The notes: generated from the sequence alone by a model not told the origin. Positions 34,627 through 43,935 are shown, numbered from the stretch's first letter. The stretch is DNA of 64,000 nt from Bacillus sp. (in: firmicutes) (GCA_012842745.1 DUSF01000056.1:248001-312000); one strand, 5' to 3'. Made by a program: numbers and translations.

Positions 34627-36384
34627 GTGAAGAGCCTATTTATTGAGCGATTTGAAGGATATTCGTTGAAACATTTTCAAAAAGATCTTATTTCAGGACT
34701 TATTGTTGGAATTATTGCCATTCCACTTGGGATGGGTTTTGCTATTGCCTCAGGTGTAAAGCCGGAGTATGGAATTTATACGACGATTATTGCCGGGATT
34801 CTTATTTCATTATTAGGTGGTTCGAAATATCAAATTGGTGGACCTACTGGTGCATTTATACCTGTATTGTTCGGGATTGTAATTACCTATGGTTACGAGG
34901 ATTTATTATTAGCTGGATTTATGGCTGGAATTATGCTTTGTCTCATGGGGATTTTCAAAATAGGTTCTTTGATTAAATTTATACCACGTCCTGTAACGAT
35001 TGGATTTACCGCAGGAATTGCAATTATTATTTTTACAGGACAGATTGCTAATTTTTTAGGATTGACAGGTCTTCAAAATCACGAGAAATTTTTTGACAAT
35101 ATGAAAGAAATTGTTTCACATCTTGGTACAATTAACATTTACAGCGTAATAACGGCGCTTATTTCCTTATTTATTATATTAATAACGCCAAAGATTTTAC
35201 CGAAAGTACCGGGGTCCTTAGTTGGCTTAATTGTATCTACAGTTATTGCGTCTATCTTTTTTTCCGGTAAGGTTGCGACAATTGGCACGGCTTTCGGGGA
35301 TATCCCTAGTACACTCCCTCAATTTCAAATGCCGGAAATAACATGGGAACAGATTAATAGATTACTAGCACCAGCATTTGTTATTGCTATTCTAGGAGGA
35401 ATTGAATCACTTTTATCAGCTGTTGTTGCTGATGGAATGACAAATAGCCGTCACAATAGTAATCGGGAATTAGTTGGTCAAGGTATTGCGAATATCGTTA
35501 CGCCATTATTTGGGGGAATACCAGCGACAGGTGCAATCGCCAGAACAGCAACAAATATAAAAACTGGCGCTGTTTCACCATTGTCAGGGGTAATCCATGG
35601 TCTTTTCGTTTTATTCACATTATTAGTTTTCGCTCCATATGCTTCTAATATTCCATTAGCTAGTATGGCGCCAGTTATTATGATTGTTGCTTGGAATATG
35701 AGTGAACGAAGGCATTTTTCGCATATATTAAAATTGAAAACAGGAGATTCACTTGTTCTGTTAGTAACATTTCTAGTAACGGTTTTTGCTAATATAACAA
35801 CAGCAGTGGAAGTAGGGCTAGTATTAGCGATAATTTTATTTGTAAAACGAATGAGCGAAATGCCAGTTGTTTCGAAAGTGTTGCCTGACCATTCCCAGAA
35901 AAATCAGCCAGTACAACCACATGTAGTAAATGATGCTCATGATTGTCCGCAAGTCAGTATATTTACGGTTGAAGGTCCTTTATTCTTCGGCGTTGCCCAG
36001 CTTTTTGAACAGCGGATTACGGAGACGATTAACTACAAACCACATGTATTGATTTTAAGGATGGGGAAAGTTCCTTTTATGGATACAACAGGGGAAGCCA
36101 ATTTAAGAAGTATTGTTCAGCATTTTAAAAAGCATGGCGGTGTTGTCCTTATTTCAGGGGCTATTTCGTCATTAATAGAGATTTTAAAAAAATCGGGATT
36201 ATATGATGAAATAGCTGAAAACCACTTTTTTAATCATACAGGGGAAGCAATCGATTATGCAATACAAGAAATTGAGAAGAATAAATGTATCGGCTGTAAG
36301 CATTTTGCCTTTCGGGAGTGTGCCCAACTTTCCAATCGTGTCGAGGTTGAAGCAGGGAGCAAAGATAGACAAGAAATTATTTAA
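34627..36384 (+). CDS. SulP-family anion transporter with STAS domain
   Basis: A 585-residue transporter. The membrane domain (about 1-415) begins DLISGLIVGIIAIPLGMGFA and contains GGPTGAFIPV, a SulP hallmark. The C-terminal STAS domain (about 440-550) includes MGKVPFMDTTGEANL. A further tail holds a Cys-rich segment, CIGCKHFAFREC, not usual for the family as far as I know. It moves sulfate, bicarbonate or similar anions. GTG 34627 abuts the stop of the small ORF, implying translational coupling. Confidence 0.9.
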   Translation: MKSLFIERFEGYSLKHFQKDLISGLIVGIIAIPLGMGFAIASGVKPEYGIYTTIIAGILISLLGGSKYQIGGPTGAFIPVLFGIVITYGYEDLLLAGFMAGIMLCLMGIFKIGSLIKFIPRPVTIGFTAGIAIIIFTGQIANFLGLTGLQNHEKFFDNMKEIVSHLGTINIYSVITALISLFIILITPKILPKVPGSLVGLIVSTVIASIFFSGKVATIGTAFGDIPSTLPQFQMPEITWEQINRLLAPAFVIAILGGIESLLSAVVADGMTNSRHNSNRELVGQGIANIVTPLFGGIPATGAIARTATNIKTGAVSPLSGVIHGLFVLFTLLVFAPYASNIPLASMAPVIMIVAWNMSERRHFSHILKLKTGDSLVLLVTFLVTVFANITTAVEVGLVLAIILFVKRMSEMPVVSKVLPDHSQKNQPVQPHVVNDAHDCPQVSIFTVEGPLFFGVAQLFEQRITETINYKPHVLILRMGKVPFMDTTGEANLRSIVQHFKKHGGVVLISGAISSLIEILKKSGLYDEIAENHFFNHTGEAIDYAIQEIEKNKCIGCKHFAFRECAQLSNRVEVEAGSKDRQEII

Positions 36385-36386
36385 TG

Positions 36387-36423
36387 AAAACGCTCAGAGT
36401 GAAAAAACTCTGAGCGTTTTTTT
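36387..36423 (+). terminator. Terminator of the ArsR-SulP operon
   Basis: A perfect 14-bp inverted repeat (AAAACGCTCAGAGT / ACTCTGAGCGTTTT) with a 6-base loop and a T-run. Confidence 0.92.
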
Positions 36424-36520
36424 ATTAAATTCGAACATTTTGTGACGGTCTGAGAATATCCTATATTAATCTTGGATTATTTTGTAAAATGAAATAAAAG
36501 GAAAAGTAGGAGAAAAAAGA

Positions 36521-37891
36521 ATGAAATATTTCAATTTTGGGAGAATTGGCCGGAACCTATTCATTACATCTACCACTTCAGGACTTATTTTCATAGCCTT
36601 TGTATTTTTTTGTATATGGGAAATTGATCATCATTTTACGGCAAATGCTAAATCGCAAATTGAGGCAGATGAAATTGAAACTTCATTGCACACTTTATAC
36701 CAATCATTATTAAACCAAGAAAGTGGACAAAGGGCATTTAACCTCACAGGTGAAAACGTTTTCCTTGAGTCGTTTCATGATGGCTTGAATGATTATAATG
36801 AAGCTTCTCAACTGTTATTAGAGAAGGTGGAGGATAAACCAGACATTAAAAGTCATGTAAGTGTGATAATTGAAAAAGGGAGGTATTGGCAGGAACAACA
36901 TGGTCTGAAGCTCGTCAAAATGACGAAGAACGGTCAACAGCCAAGCCTTGAATCGCTTGGAGACTCAAAAGCAGCTTTTGAAGAATTCCGAGATTCACTA
37001 GAAGAAACACTCGTTTTAATTGGGAATTTACGCGATGGTTCCAGAAATTTATATATCGGCAAAATTAAGGAGGCAAAAAGTATTCTCATTGCCTTATCAA
37101 TTGTTTTAATTTTATTAAATGCTCTTATCATCAATCGGCAAATTAAAGCCATTATTCAGCCGGTTTTAGCGTTAAATAAAACTGTGAAAGCCTATACAAA
37201 AAAGGATTTTTCTGTTGATATTCCACAGTACAATAAAAAGGATGAATTAGCGGAGCTTATCAAAAATGTGAATACAATGAGGCTCGAATTAAATGAAAAA
37301 TTTTCGACAATGGAATCATTGGCAGTTTTAGATGGAAATACAGGCATTTATAACCGTCGTTATTTTGACCAGACGTTAGAAACGATTTGGACCAAGGCTC
37401 AAAATGATGCGAAGCAAGTATCACTTATTCTTTTTGATATCGATTACTTTAAAAATTATAATGATACGTATGGGCATCTTCGAGGAGACCAATGTCTAAA
37501 AAAAATATCAAATAAATTAATAGAGCTATTTGGAGATACATCTGATATTGTTGCTAGATTCGGCGGCGAGGAGTTTGCGGTCATTTTACCAGAGCAAAAT
37601 GAAGAAATTGCTTTTTCGAAAGCGGAAACATTAAGGAGAGCTGTGATTGATTTAGAGATCCCCCATCATAGCTCTTATGTCAACAAGTTTCTAACAATAA
37701 GTGTCGGTGTTGCCTCGATGTTCCCGGCGATAGGAAATAGAAATTCTGCTCACTTAATTACGCTCGCTGATCAGGCGCTTTATAAATCTAAAGAAAATGG
37801 TCGTAACCAAATAACACAATATAACTCTTCAGCTAATAAAACAAAATCAAGAAAGAAAAATATACGAAAGAAACAGTTGAAAAAAGCATGA
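36521..37891 (+). CDS. CHASE3-HAMP-GGDEF diguanylate cyclase
   Basis: A 456-residue membrane protein. One helix (15-35) leads to an extracytoplasmic CHASE3-type helical sensor (about 40-185, with ESGQRAFNLTGE). A second helix (188-205) and a HAMP-like region follow, then a GGDEF domain (about 270-435) with intact FGGEEF active site and FDIDYFKNYND. It would make c-di-GMP. The position five residues before the active site reads DTSD rather than RxxD, so the inhibitory I-site is missing. Confidence 0.9.
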   Translation: MKYFNFGRIGRNLFITSTTSGLIFIAFVFFCIWEIDHHFTANAKSQIEADEIETSLHTLYQSLLNQESGQRAFNLTGENVFLESFHDGLNDYNEASQLLLEKVEDKPDIKSHVSVIIEKGRYWQEQHGLKLVKMTKNGQQPSLESLGDSKAAFEEFRDSLEETLVLIGNLRDGSRNLYIGKIKEAKSILIALSIVLILLNALIINRQIKAIIQPVLALNKTVKAYTKKDFSVDIPQYNKKDELAELIKNVNTMRLELNEKFSTMESLAVLDGNTGIYNRRYFDQTLETIWTKAQNDAKQVSLILFDIDYFKNYNDTYGHLRGDQCLKKISNKLIELFGDTSDIVARFGGEEFAVILPEQNEEIAFSKAETLRRAVIDLEIPHHSSYVNKFLTISVGVASMFPAIGNRNSAHLITLADQALYKSKENGRNQITQYNSSANKTKSRKKNIRKKQLKKA

Positions 37892-37907
37892 ATTTAGCAG
37901 ATGAAAA

Positions 37908-37946
37908 ATAGCACTTTTCCGCTTTTGTAACGTTGGAAAAGTGCTA
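37908..37946. terminator. Bidirectional terminator between GGDEF and zinc-ribbon genes
   Basis: A perfect 13-bp inverted repeat (ATAGCACTTTTCC / GGAAAAGTGCTAT) lies between convergent genes and overlaps the stop codon of the minus-strand gene. Confidence 0.8.
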
Positions 37947-38162
37947 TAATAATCCTTGCTGTTTAAAAATGGTTTCTGTGCCGCATTTTGCACAATATAG
38001 TGCTTCAGGCCGGTTCACATGTCCACAGCCATGTTTTCCTTTTGCTGTTTTTAAATCTGAGCAGCGGTTTACTAATGGCGCCCCGCACTTCACACAATAT
38101 TGGTCTTTATCCCCCGCAACTTGATAACATCTTACACAAGTAACTTTTTCTTCTTCACTCAA
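37944..38162 (-). CDS. Small zinc-ribbon protein
   Basis: A 72-residue protein with four CxxC-like pairs: CVRC, CVKCGAP, then a single Cys, HGCGH and CAKCGTE. This gives two probable zinc ribbons, often seen in nucleic-acid or protein-binding adaptors. The start is TTG 38162 with GGGTGAT upstream. Its function is unknown; it is next to spore genes but may not belong with them. Confidence 0.72.
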   Translation of the reverse strand: MSEEEKVTCVRCYQVAGDKDQYCVKCGAPLVNRCSDLKTAKGKHGCGHVNRPEALYCAKCGTETIFKQQGLL

Positions 38163-38198
38163 AACTAATCACCCTAATTTACAAAACTCAAATCACTT

Positions 38199-38681
38199 CT
38201 AAAGATTGGTGTTAAGATGACGGTCATAAATAGGGGCATCCACGATATCCTTATCTTCAATGAATACTTTATTATGAAGAAGGGCTGTATCCCCGCTAAA
38301 ACGTCCATTCCCTTCGTTGCTTTTAGAACGTGTCACCCAACCGGATTGGCTATTATCACCAATCGAAATCGCTGCATTTGTACTTTGCAGTTCAACTTCA
38401 ATCCCGTTAAAATGAATGATGGTGTCACTGTTTTCTGGTTTTTTATTATTACTAATTAACATACTATTATCTTCCATTGCTGAATCAATGATATCATCGT
38501 CAGATACAATAAAAATGCAGTTTTCTATTGTATCACTATCACCAACGATACTTCCGAACCCTGAATTAGACTTTGTTTGTGTTCTCCACCCATTTGCATA
38601 ATTGATTTGGGAAATGAAAATGCCCGATGTCGTTGTGATTGCTTGAACGTGAAGATCTCCTACTTCAATTTTCGCTTTCAC
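38199..38681 (-). CDS. Spore GerPA/GerPF-like protein with tandem repeat
   Basis: A 160-residue protein made of two copies of a GerPA/GerPF-like unit. Copy 1 centres on GWRTQTKSNSGFGSIVGD and copy 2 on GWVTRSKSNEGNGRFSGD; each is followed by an acidic DxDIxD end. GerP proteins help germinants pass the spore coat. The start is GTG 38681 after AAGGAGG. It lies 15 bases after a single-unit paralogue, so the two form an operon. Confidence 0.65.
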   Translation of the reverse strand: MKAKIEVGDLHVQAITTTSGIFISQINYANGWRTQTKSNSGFGSIVGDSDTIENCIFIVSDDDIIDSAMEDNSMLISNNKKPENSDTIIHFNGIEVELQSTNAAISIGDNSQSGWVTRSKSNEGNGRFSGDTALLHNKVFIEDKDIVDAPIYDRHLNTNL

Positions 38682-38696
38682 GAAGCCTATCCCTCC

Positions 38697-38942
38697 TTAT
38701 AGTGACTGATTTTGGGCTGATGGTACAACATCACTGTCTTGAAGTGGCATATCAATGAGATCACTATCTAGAATATTAATGATATTATTAAATTCAGCTG
38801 TGTTGCCGACGGAAAAACCAATTCCAAAATTGGATTTTTGATGGGAATTCCAGTTCGATTGTAACACCTCTCCCATTGATATCGTCGAATTTCTATTTTG
38901 TGCATTAACAACAACCGATACAAAATTGATGGCAATGGCCAT
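38697..38942 (-). CDS. Spore GerPA/GerPF-like protein, single unit
   Basis: An 81-residue hydrophilic protein with one GerP-like unit (NWNSHQKSNFGIGFSVGN, then ILDSDLIDMP). It shares the W-x3-KSN-x-G-x-G pattern with the tandem paralogue downstream. AGGGTGG lies before the ATG. A sigma-K-like -10 (CATATAATA) lies 31 bases upstream of the start, which fits late mother-cell expression. Confidence 0.65.
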   Translation of the reverse strand: MAIAINFVSVVVNAQNRNSTISMGEVLQSNWNSHQKSNFGIGFSVGNTAEFNNIINILDSDLIDMPLQDSDVVPSAQNQSL

Positions 38943-38972
38943 AACAAAACCACCCTAATTAATTATTACTGC

Positions 38973-38981
38973 TATTATATG
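38973..38981 (-). promoter_or_regulatory. Sigma-K-like -10 element for GerP-like genes
   Basis: On the minus strand CATATAATA fits CATA-N3-TA, the -10 consensus of the mother-cell factor sigma-K. A -35 AC lies about 18 bases upstream, slightly far. Support is moderate. Confidence 0.4.
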
Positions 38982-39029
38982 CAATATTTTTTTAAAAAAG
39001 TAATGTTTCTTCCTACTTAAATTACTTTT

Positions 39030-39527
39030 TTAAAAATTTAAGTCAATTTCCGTAAATTGAATATCATCGGCTTTCGGTATTTTTATTTGTAGAATCCCAT
39101 TTTTATGATGTATTCGTGCACCGCGCTGCTGAACAATGGCAGGTAATAAAACTTTATGCTTGTCGCCGATATTTGGAATATCTTTTATAATTAGTTGGTT
39201 TGAATTATAAAATATTTTTCCTGCTCGCAAATCATTTTTATGTTTAACAGGGAGCTGGATAAATACATCTTCATGAGATTCAAATACGTTTATTTTAAGG
39301 GGGTCTACCTTTGTATTGGCTTGAGGTGTAACGTCTTTTTTTGTGAAGGCAGAGGTTGTATTATTCCTTGTTTGTTCTGTTGTGTTATTTTGGGGAGTAA
39401 ACGGTAACTTATTTAGAACATTATCTTCAATCGTTTTTTTGATAAATTGATCAACCTCATTTGGTCTTAAATTCATTAGTTGTTTGACATACTCATTAAA
39501 ATTTTCATGATGGCTCCAAGGGAACAT
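39030..39527 (-). CDS. Hsp20/alpha-crystallin-like protein, probably spore-associated
   Basis: A 165-residue protein. An N-terminal region (1-75) with Asn/Thr-rich linker is followed by an alpha-crystallin-like domain (about 77-160: KINVFESHEDVFIQLPVKHK, GARIHHKNGILQIKIPK). Spore-coat proteins of this fold are known in bacilli. Its context (two GerP-like genes) and a sigma-K-like element at 39563-39571 point to the spore coat. AAGGGAG lies 9 bases before the ATG. Confidence 0.72.
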   Translation of the reverse strand: MFPWSHHENFNEYVKQLMNLRPNEVDQFIKKTIEDNVLNKLPFTPQNNTTEQTRNNTTSAFTKKDVTPQANTKVDPLKINVFESHEDVFIQLPVKHKNDLRAGKIFYNSNQLIIKDIPNIGDKHKVLLPAIVQQRGARIHHKNGILQIKIPKADDIQFTEIDLNF

Positions 39528-39562
39528 GACAACCCACTCCCTTCAGAAAAAATTACTCTTGC

Positions 39563-39571
39563 TAGTATATG
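39563..39571 (-). promoter_or_regulatory. Sigma-K-like -10 element for the Hsp20-like gene
   Basis: On the minus strand CATATACTA fits CATA-N3-TA, and an AC lies about 17 bases upstream as expected for sigma-K. The element is 36 bases from the start codon. Confidence 0.5.
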
Positions 39572-39624
39572 CTTCGAAAACCAAGATAGTACTTATTATC
39601 TGTCGTCAAAAGGCTATGTAGCCT

Positions 39625-40062
39625 CTAGATTTCTTTCTCCATTAATGTCGTCACTTCCTTGAATCCAAGCTTTTCGTACATTGTTTTGGCTGAGTTTCCA
39701 GCAAATACATTTAATTGAACCTTTGTTATACCAGCATTTCGAAAATTCGAAATAGCGCGTCCCATTAATAACTTTCCAATGCCATTTTTTCGATACGGCG
39801 GGAACACATATAATTCATAAAGAAAGCCAATCGTTTCGTCTTTATAGAAATTCCGGTCAATTCCAAGCAAAATCCAGCCAATAATTTTCCCGCCATTTAG
39901 AGAAACTAAGTAATAGCCTCCATTAGATAGCACATTTTTTACCATATCATATGTCAAGTGTTTGTTACTTTTCATATAACCTACGGATAGTTCATCCGTT
40001 AACGATACAGACCACTTCAGCAATTGGTTTACCTCATATTCATTGGCTTTGCGGATAATCAT
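39625..40062 (-). CDS. GNAT-family N-acetyltransferase
   Basis: A 145-residue GNAT protein. The acetyl-CoA binding motif A is visible (LYVFPPYRKNGIGKLLMGRA, about residues 90-109), and the C-terminal YEKLGFKEV is typical. The acceptor is unknown. AGGTGG lies 7 bases before the ATG. Confidence 0.88.
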   Translation of the reverse strand: MIIRKANEYEVNQLLKWSVSLTDELSVGYMKSNKHLTYDMVKNVLSNGGYYLVSLNGGKIIGWILLGIDRNFYKDETIGFLYELYVFPPYRKNGIGKLLMGRAISNFRNAGITKVQLNVFAGNSAKTMYEKLGFKEVTTLMEKEI

Positions 40063-40082
40063 CTTGAAACCACCTTTACCTA

Positions 40083-40315
40083 TTTGTTTATACGTTTGTC
40101 ACCGATGCTTATACATACATTACATGAAAAAAATAAGAAATTGGTTCCATGAAATATCAACGGTTTACTCTCACAGACAGTCTATCATGAAAAAATTGCA
40201 TAAGCCAATTAATGGTCCTAAAGCTATAGGGACTACTCCATTTCGGAATGTCAGCTAGTTACCGTATTTGTTTATGGCATGGGGGCGCAAATGTCTTTTG
40301 AAGGAGGAACTTTAA
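40083..40315. other. Intergenic stretch without a recognised gene
   Basis: No frame with an SD was found here. A short frame beginning ATGAAAAAATTGCATAAGCC (about 40188) lasts only 23 codons. The stretch ends at the SD of a degenerate PilZ gene. Confidence 0.5.
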
Positions 40316-40607
40316 GTGGAGGAAGAAGAAATTATTGGACTGCCTTTTCCGATTATTCCAAGTTCTGAAAAAGGATATCGGTCTTGGGGGAGTTCGCTTT
40401 ACATCAAATGTCAAACTGCCAACAAGGTCTGATTTAATTTTAAAAATTAAGACTTCTATACTAGACCAATATTAATATTATAGAGGCAATAGGATGGATT
40501 GTCTGAAGTAAAGAGGTAGAAAGCCTTCAGCAGTATGGGCTGCAATTTAATATTGATGATAGAGAAAGTAAAACTTCGCAATGGAGCAATCAACCAATCA
40601 TAGTTTA
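40316..40607 (+). pseudogene. Degenerate PilZ-domain gene
   Basis: A perfect SD (AAGGAGG) precedes GTG 40316, which opens a short frame (EEEEIIGLPFPIIPSSEK). Near 40372 the frame shifts and DIGLGGVRFTSNVKLPTRSD appears, the core of a PilZ domain. Two further in-frame stops (about 40473 and 40504) interrupt the rest, which still reads IEAIGWIV and SLQQYGLQFNIDD, the PilZ ending. The RxxxR c-di-GMP-binding segment seems deleted. The gene is clearly non-functional as a full PilZ protein. Confidence 0.8.
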
Positions 40608-40760
40608 AATTTATGAAAATTTTACTAGAGTGTGATTATCATCATGGAGAAATAATTCCCTTTAACGATAATATCTTTTATATGTATATTGCTTTTACAT
40701 AGTAAAAATACTATTATTTTTATAAGTAGATTATAAATAGTTGTGAAGAAAGGGGAAAAA

Positions 40761-42500
40761 ATGTTTAAGTTAACGGTTAGAACAAAGCTAATAACTGTAA
40801 CACTACTATTACTAGCAATCCCGTGTCTTATTATCGGTTTTATTGGGTATGAAATATCGAAATCACATCTAGAAGAACATGGTAAAGCAAGGTTAAAAAA
40901 TAATGTTAATTTAGCACTCGAAATAATCGAAATTTTGAATAAAGATGTAGAAAAAGGGAAGCTAACGCTAGAAGAAGCGCAAGAGTCCTTTAAATCAGGT
41001 GTTCTAGGGGACTTGCAAAATGATGGTACTCGTCCAATTAATCCTGATATTGAGGTGGGCGAGAACGGGTATTTCTTTGCAATAGATGATGCCGGAAACT
41101 TTATGATGCATCCAAAAAGAGAAGGCGAAAATGCATGGGATTCGAAAGACAATAATGGCGTGTTTTATATCCAAGATTTTATTAAACAAGGGGACCAAGG
41201 TGGAGGCTTTACCGTTTACGAGTATCCATTACCAAACAACCCTAATAAAATTGAACCGAAAATTACATATACTAAAAAGGATCCAAATTGGGGCTGGTAC
41301 GTTTCTGCTGGTAACTATATGACTTATTTTAACGGCAGTGCCAATGACATTTTATACACGTTGTTTATTTCCTTAGGTGCCGCGCTTGCTGTTGGGGTAG
41401 TCATCGTCTTAATTTTTGCTAACTCATTTGCGAGACCGATTATTGAAATTGCAAAACGAGCTGAAAAAATTGCCGATGGAGATTTAACAATTGAATTATT
41501 GAATGTAAAAAATAAAGATGAAATCGGTCTATTAGCTAGTGCTTTCAATCGCATGGAAGAAAATCTAAAAAATGTTATCCAGCAAATTAATGGCAGTGCA
41601 CAAGTTGTAGCAGCATCTTCACAACAATTGCATGCAACTAGCGACCAAGCGGTAAAAGCGACGGAGCAAATTACAGCTGCAATTGAAGAAGTTGCTAGTG
41701 GTTCGGAAGCAACTGTTTCCGGTTCGGAACAAAGTGCTGTTGCAATGGAGGAAATTTCAACCGGTATTCAAAGAATTGCTGAGTTTTCTGCTACTGTTAA
41801 GGATTCAGCTGAGGATGCCACAGTTTTGTCTAATAAAGGTAATCACTCGATTCAACAATGCATCCAACAAATGGATACAATTGAAAAAGGTACACAAAAC
41901 ACGATGGGTGCTATTAATCAATTAACTGAACTTTCTCAGGAGATTGGGAATATTATTGAAGTCATCACAGATATCGCTGACCAAACAAACCTACTTGCCT
42001 TAAATGCTGCCATCGAAGCAGCACGTGCCGGGGAACATGGAAAAGGCTTTGCTGTTGTTGCCGAGGAAGTACGCAAGTTGGCTGAACAATCTAGAGTTTC
42101 TTCCACGCAAATTGTTGAATTAATTCAAGAAGTTCAAATAGGAACCGAGACGGCAAGACAAGAGATGGATGAAAGCACAAAAGAAGTTAAGGTTGGAAAA
42201 GAGGTCATCCATCAAACTGGAGAAGTGTTCCAACAAATTTTGGATGCTGTTGAACATGTTAATAGACAAATCCAGGAGGTTTCAGCAACATCTGAACAAA
42301 TTTCGGCAAATACCGAAGAAGTCGCAGCTTCTGTTGAACAGCTAGCACTTATAGCAAAAGAATCATCGAAAAAAACGCAAGCGGTAGCTGCTTCTTCAGA
42401 AGAACAACTAGCATCTATGGAAGAAATTACAGCTTCTAGTGAAACATTGAGTGAACTATCACAAGACTTGCAAGAAATCGTAACAAAATTTAAAATCTAA
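40761..42500 (+). CDS. Methyl-accepting chemotaxis protein with Cache sensor
   Basis: A 579-residue receptor. Helix 1 (about 8-30), an extracytoplasmic single Cache domain (about 35-195, with [20 protein letters not shown] and [12 protein letters not shown]), helix 2 (about 200-222), HAMP (about 223-275) and a long signalling coiled coil follow. The hairpin tip reads [20 protein letters not shown], fully conserved. It senses a small ligand outside and controls CheA. ATG 40761 follows AAAGGGG. Confidence 0.93.
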   Translation: MFKLTVRTKLITVTLLLLAIPCLIIGFIGYEISKSHLEEHGKARLKNNVNLALEIIEILNKDVEKGKLTLEEAQESFKSGVLGDLQNDGTRPINPDIEVGENGYFFAIDDAGNFMMHPKREGENAWDSKDNNGVFYIQDFIKQGDQGGGFTVYEYPLPNNPNKIEPKITYTKKDPNWGWYVSAGNYMTYFNGSANDILYTLFISLGAALAVGVVIVLIFANSFARPIIEIAKRAEKIADGDLTIELLNVKNKDEIGLLASAFNRMEENLKNVIQQINGSAQVVAASSQQLHATSDQAVKATEQITAAIEEVASGSEATVSGSEQSAVAMEEISTGIQRIAEFSATVKDSAEDATVLSNKGNHSIQQCIQQMDTIEKGTQNTMGAINQLTELSQEIGNIIEVITDIADQTNLLALNAAIEAARAGEHGKGFAVVAEEVRKLAEQSRVSSTQIVELIQEVQIGTETARQEMDESTKEVKVGKEVIHQTGEVFQQILDAVEHVNRQIQEVSATSEQISANTEEVAASVEQLALIAKESSKKTQAVAASSEEQLASMEEITASSETLSELSQDLQEIVTKFKI

Positions 42501-42582
42501 AAAATGTTCATTTAAATAATGGACAAAATTGCAAAATTCTTTTATTATTGTATTGGTAATTTCCAAATAGAAAATTTAAACG

Positions 42583-42674
42583 AATCTTCGAAACGGCAAA
42601 CCTATTGAAAGATAGGGACGCAAAGCTACGGGCCTAAAGTTTTAAACTATGGTCGCCGGGTTCCCGAAAAGATG
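42583..42674 (+). promoter_or_regulatory. c-di-GMP class I riboswitch (GEMM-I)
   Basis: The GEMM-I core is present in order: CGGCAAACC, GAAAGATAGGGACGCAAAGC, GGGCCTAAAG, then TATGGTCGCCGGGTTCCCG. A closing stem pairs ATCTTCG (42584-42590) with CGAAAAGAT (42665-42673). It binds c-di-GMP and is followed by a terminator and an EAL-domain gene. Confidence 0.93.
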
Positions 42675-42679
42675 GTTAG

Positions 42680-42714
42680 AAAACCACCTTTTTTTCCAGG
42701 TGGTTTTCTTTTTT
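42680..42714 (+). terminator. Terminator controlled by the c-di-GMP riboswitch
   Basis: AAAACCACC (42680-42688) pairs with GGTGGTTTT (42699-42707), followed by CTTTTTT. It starts within ten bases of the aptamer's closing stem, so ligand-dependent termination is likely. Confidence 0.85.
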
Positions 42715-42760
42715 GAATTTTATAATTGATTAATGCGAAAATTTATCTGGAGTGAAAAAA

Positions 42761-43501
42761 ATGTCTGTTACCCATATAGGGAAAAATGATAACATTAAGT
42801 TGCTGCATCAACTAGACGGACAAATCTATCATGTGTTTCAGCCCATTTATCATTTAAAAACAAATCAATGTTACGGCTACGAAGCGTTATTGCGTTCAAA
42901 AAATTATGATACTTTTACATTATTGAAAATAGCAGAGGAAAAACAGAAAAAGTTCGATTTAGATTTTTTATCAATTAAAAAGTCTATTTATGCTTTTTCA
43001 CAATCATTAAAAGGAAATGGTTGCCCGTTGTTCATAAACATATTTCCGTCCACACTTATTTACCTAGCTTCCCCATTCCTATTAGACTTTATTAAGGTTA
43101 ATCCTGTTACTGCTCATAATCGGATTATTATTGCAATTAAGGGGTTGGAGACTATTGGGGATTTTGCTATTTTTAAAGAAACTATTCAATCTTTGAAAAA
43201 AGCAGGCTACCGAATAGCCTTAAACGATGTTGCTAATGGAGCTTTAACATTAACAACGAATTCAATCACCAAACCTGATATTATAAAGCTAGATAAAGGG
43301 TTGTCTCATAATTTATCACAATCAAAAGAGAAACAAGATTGTATTAAAAGACTCATTCATTTTTGTGGAAATGATATTCGACTAATGTTGGGAGGAATTG
43401 AAACATTTGAGGATTTAGAAACAGCCAAGTCATTAGGAATATCTTATGGTCAAGGTGCCATTTTAGGCGAACCTATGCCACTTTATCATAGTTCATTATA
43501 A
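42761..43501 (+). CDS. Degenerate EAL-domain protein
   Basis: A 246-residue stand-alone EAL domain. The opening motif is kept (YEALLR), as are NIFPST, IKLDK and QGA. Other catalytic positions are changed: ELTE reads KGLE, DDFG reads NDVA, and EGVE reads GGIE. Several metal ligands are therefore lost and phosphodiesterase activity is doubtful; it may bind c-di-GMP or a protein instead. ATG 42761 has GGAG 8 bases upstream. Expression is gated by the c-di-GMP riboswitch just before it. Confidence 0.85.
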   Translation: MSVTHIGKNDNIKLLHQLDGQIYHVFQPIYHLKTNQCYGYEALLRSKNYDTFTLLKIAEEKQKKFDLDFLSIKKSIYAFSQSLKGNGCPLFINIFPSTLIYLASPFLLDFIKVNPVTAHNRIIIAIKGLETIGDFAIFKETIQSLKKAGYRIALNDVANGALTLTTNSITKPDIIKLDKGLSHNLSQSKEKQDCIKRLIHFCGNDIRLMLGGIETFEDLETAKSLGISYGQGAILGEPMPLYHSSL

Positions 43502-43527
43502 TATAATTTAGGTAAGGGTGGATTATC

Positions 43528-43908
43528 ATGCAAGTAGATGAATTAATAAAAGAAATAAATAAGTATGTGGAAGAATTAGACTTTGTTACAACAAGGAAAC
43601 TTATTGAAAGTAATATTGAAGTGTTAAAGGATCATAAATTTTTACTGAAAAGCAATGCTAGAGAATTGCTTAAACTTATTAACGATCAATTGGAATCTGG
43701 GAGAGAGCCGTTATCACGAAAGGAAATGTCTTTATTGCTTGCATTAAATTCATATGCCAATAATTTCGATTTGACCTCCATTAAATTAATCGTCAAAAAT
43801 AATGCAAAATTGTTTTTAAAAAATGATGTAGTGGATTACTTAAATAAAGATGCAATTACCCTTTTAGAAGGGTTGGGCGTTATACATAAAAAAGAAATGA
43901 TTAATTAG
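43528..43908 (+). CDS. Hypothetical helical protein co-transcribed with the EAL protein
   Basis: A 126-residue all-helical, charged protein (VDELIKEINKYVEELDFVTT, RELLKLINDQLESGREPLSR). It has no signal, membrane segment or recognised motif. It begins 27 bases after the EAL gene with no terminator between, so it should be under the same c-di-GMP riboswitch. It may be a partner of the degenerate EAL protein (inference). Confidence 0.7.
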   Translation: MQVDELIKEINKYVEELDFVTTRKLIESNIEVLKDHKFLLKSNARELLKLINDQLESGREPLSRKEMSLLLALNSYANNFDLTSIKLIVKNNAKLFLKNDVVDYLNKDAITLLEGLGVIHKKEMIN

Positions 43909-43935
43909 CTTTGTGAATAATAATATAATATATGA

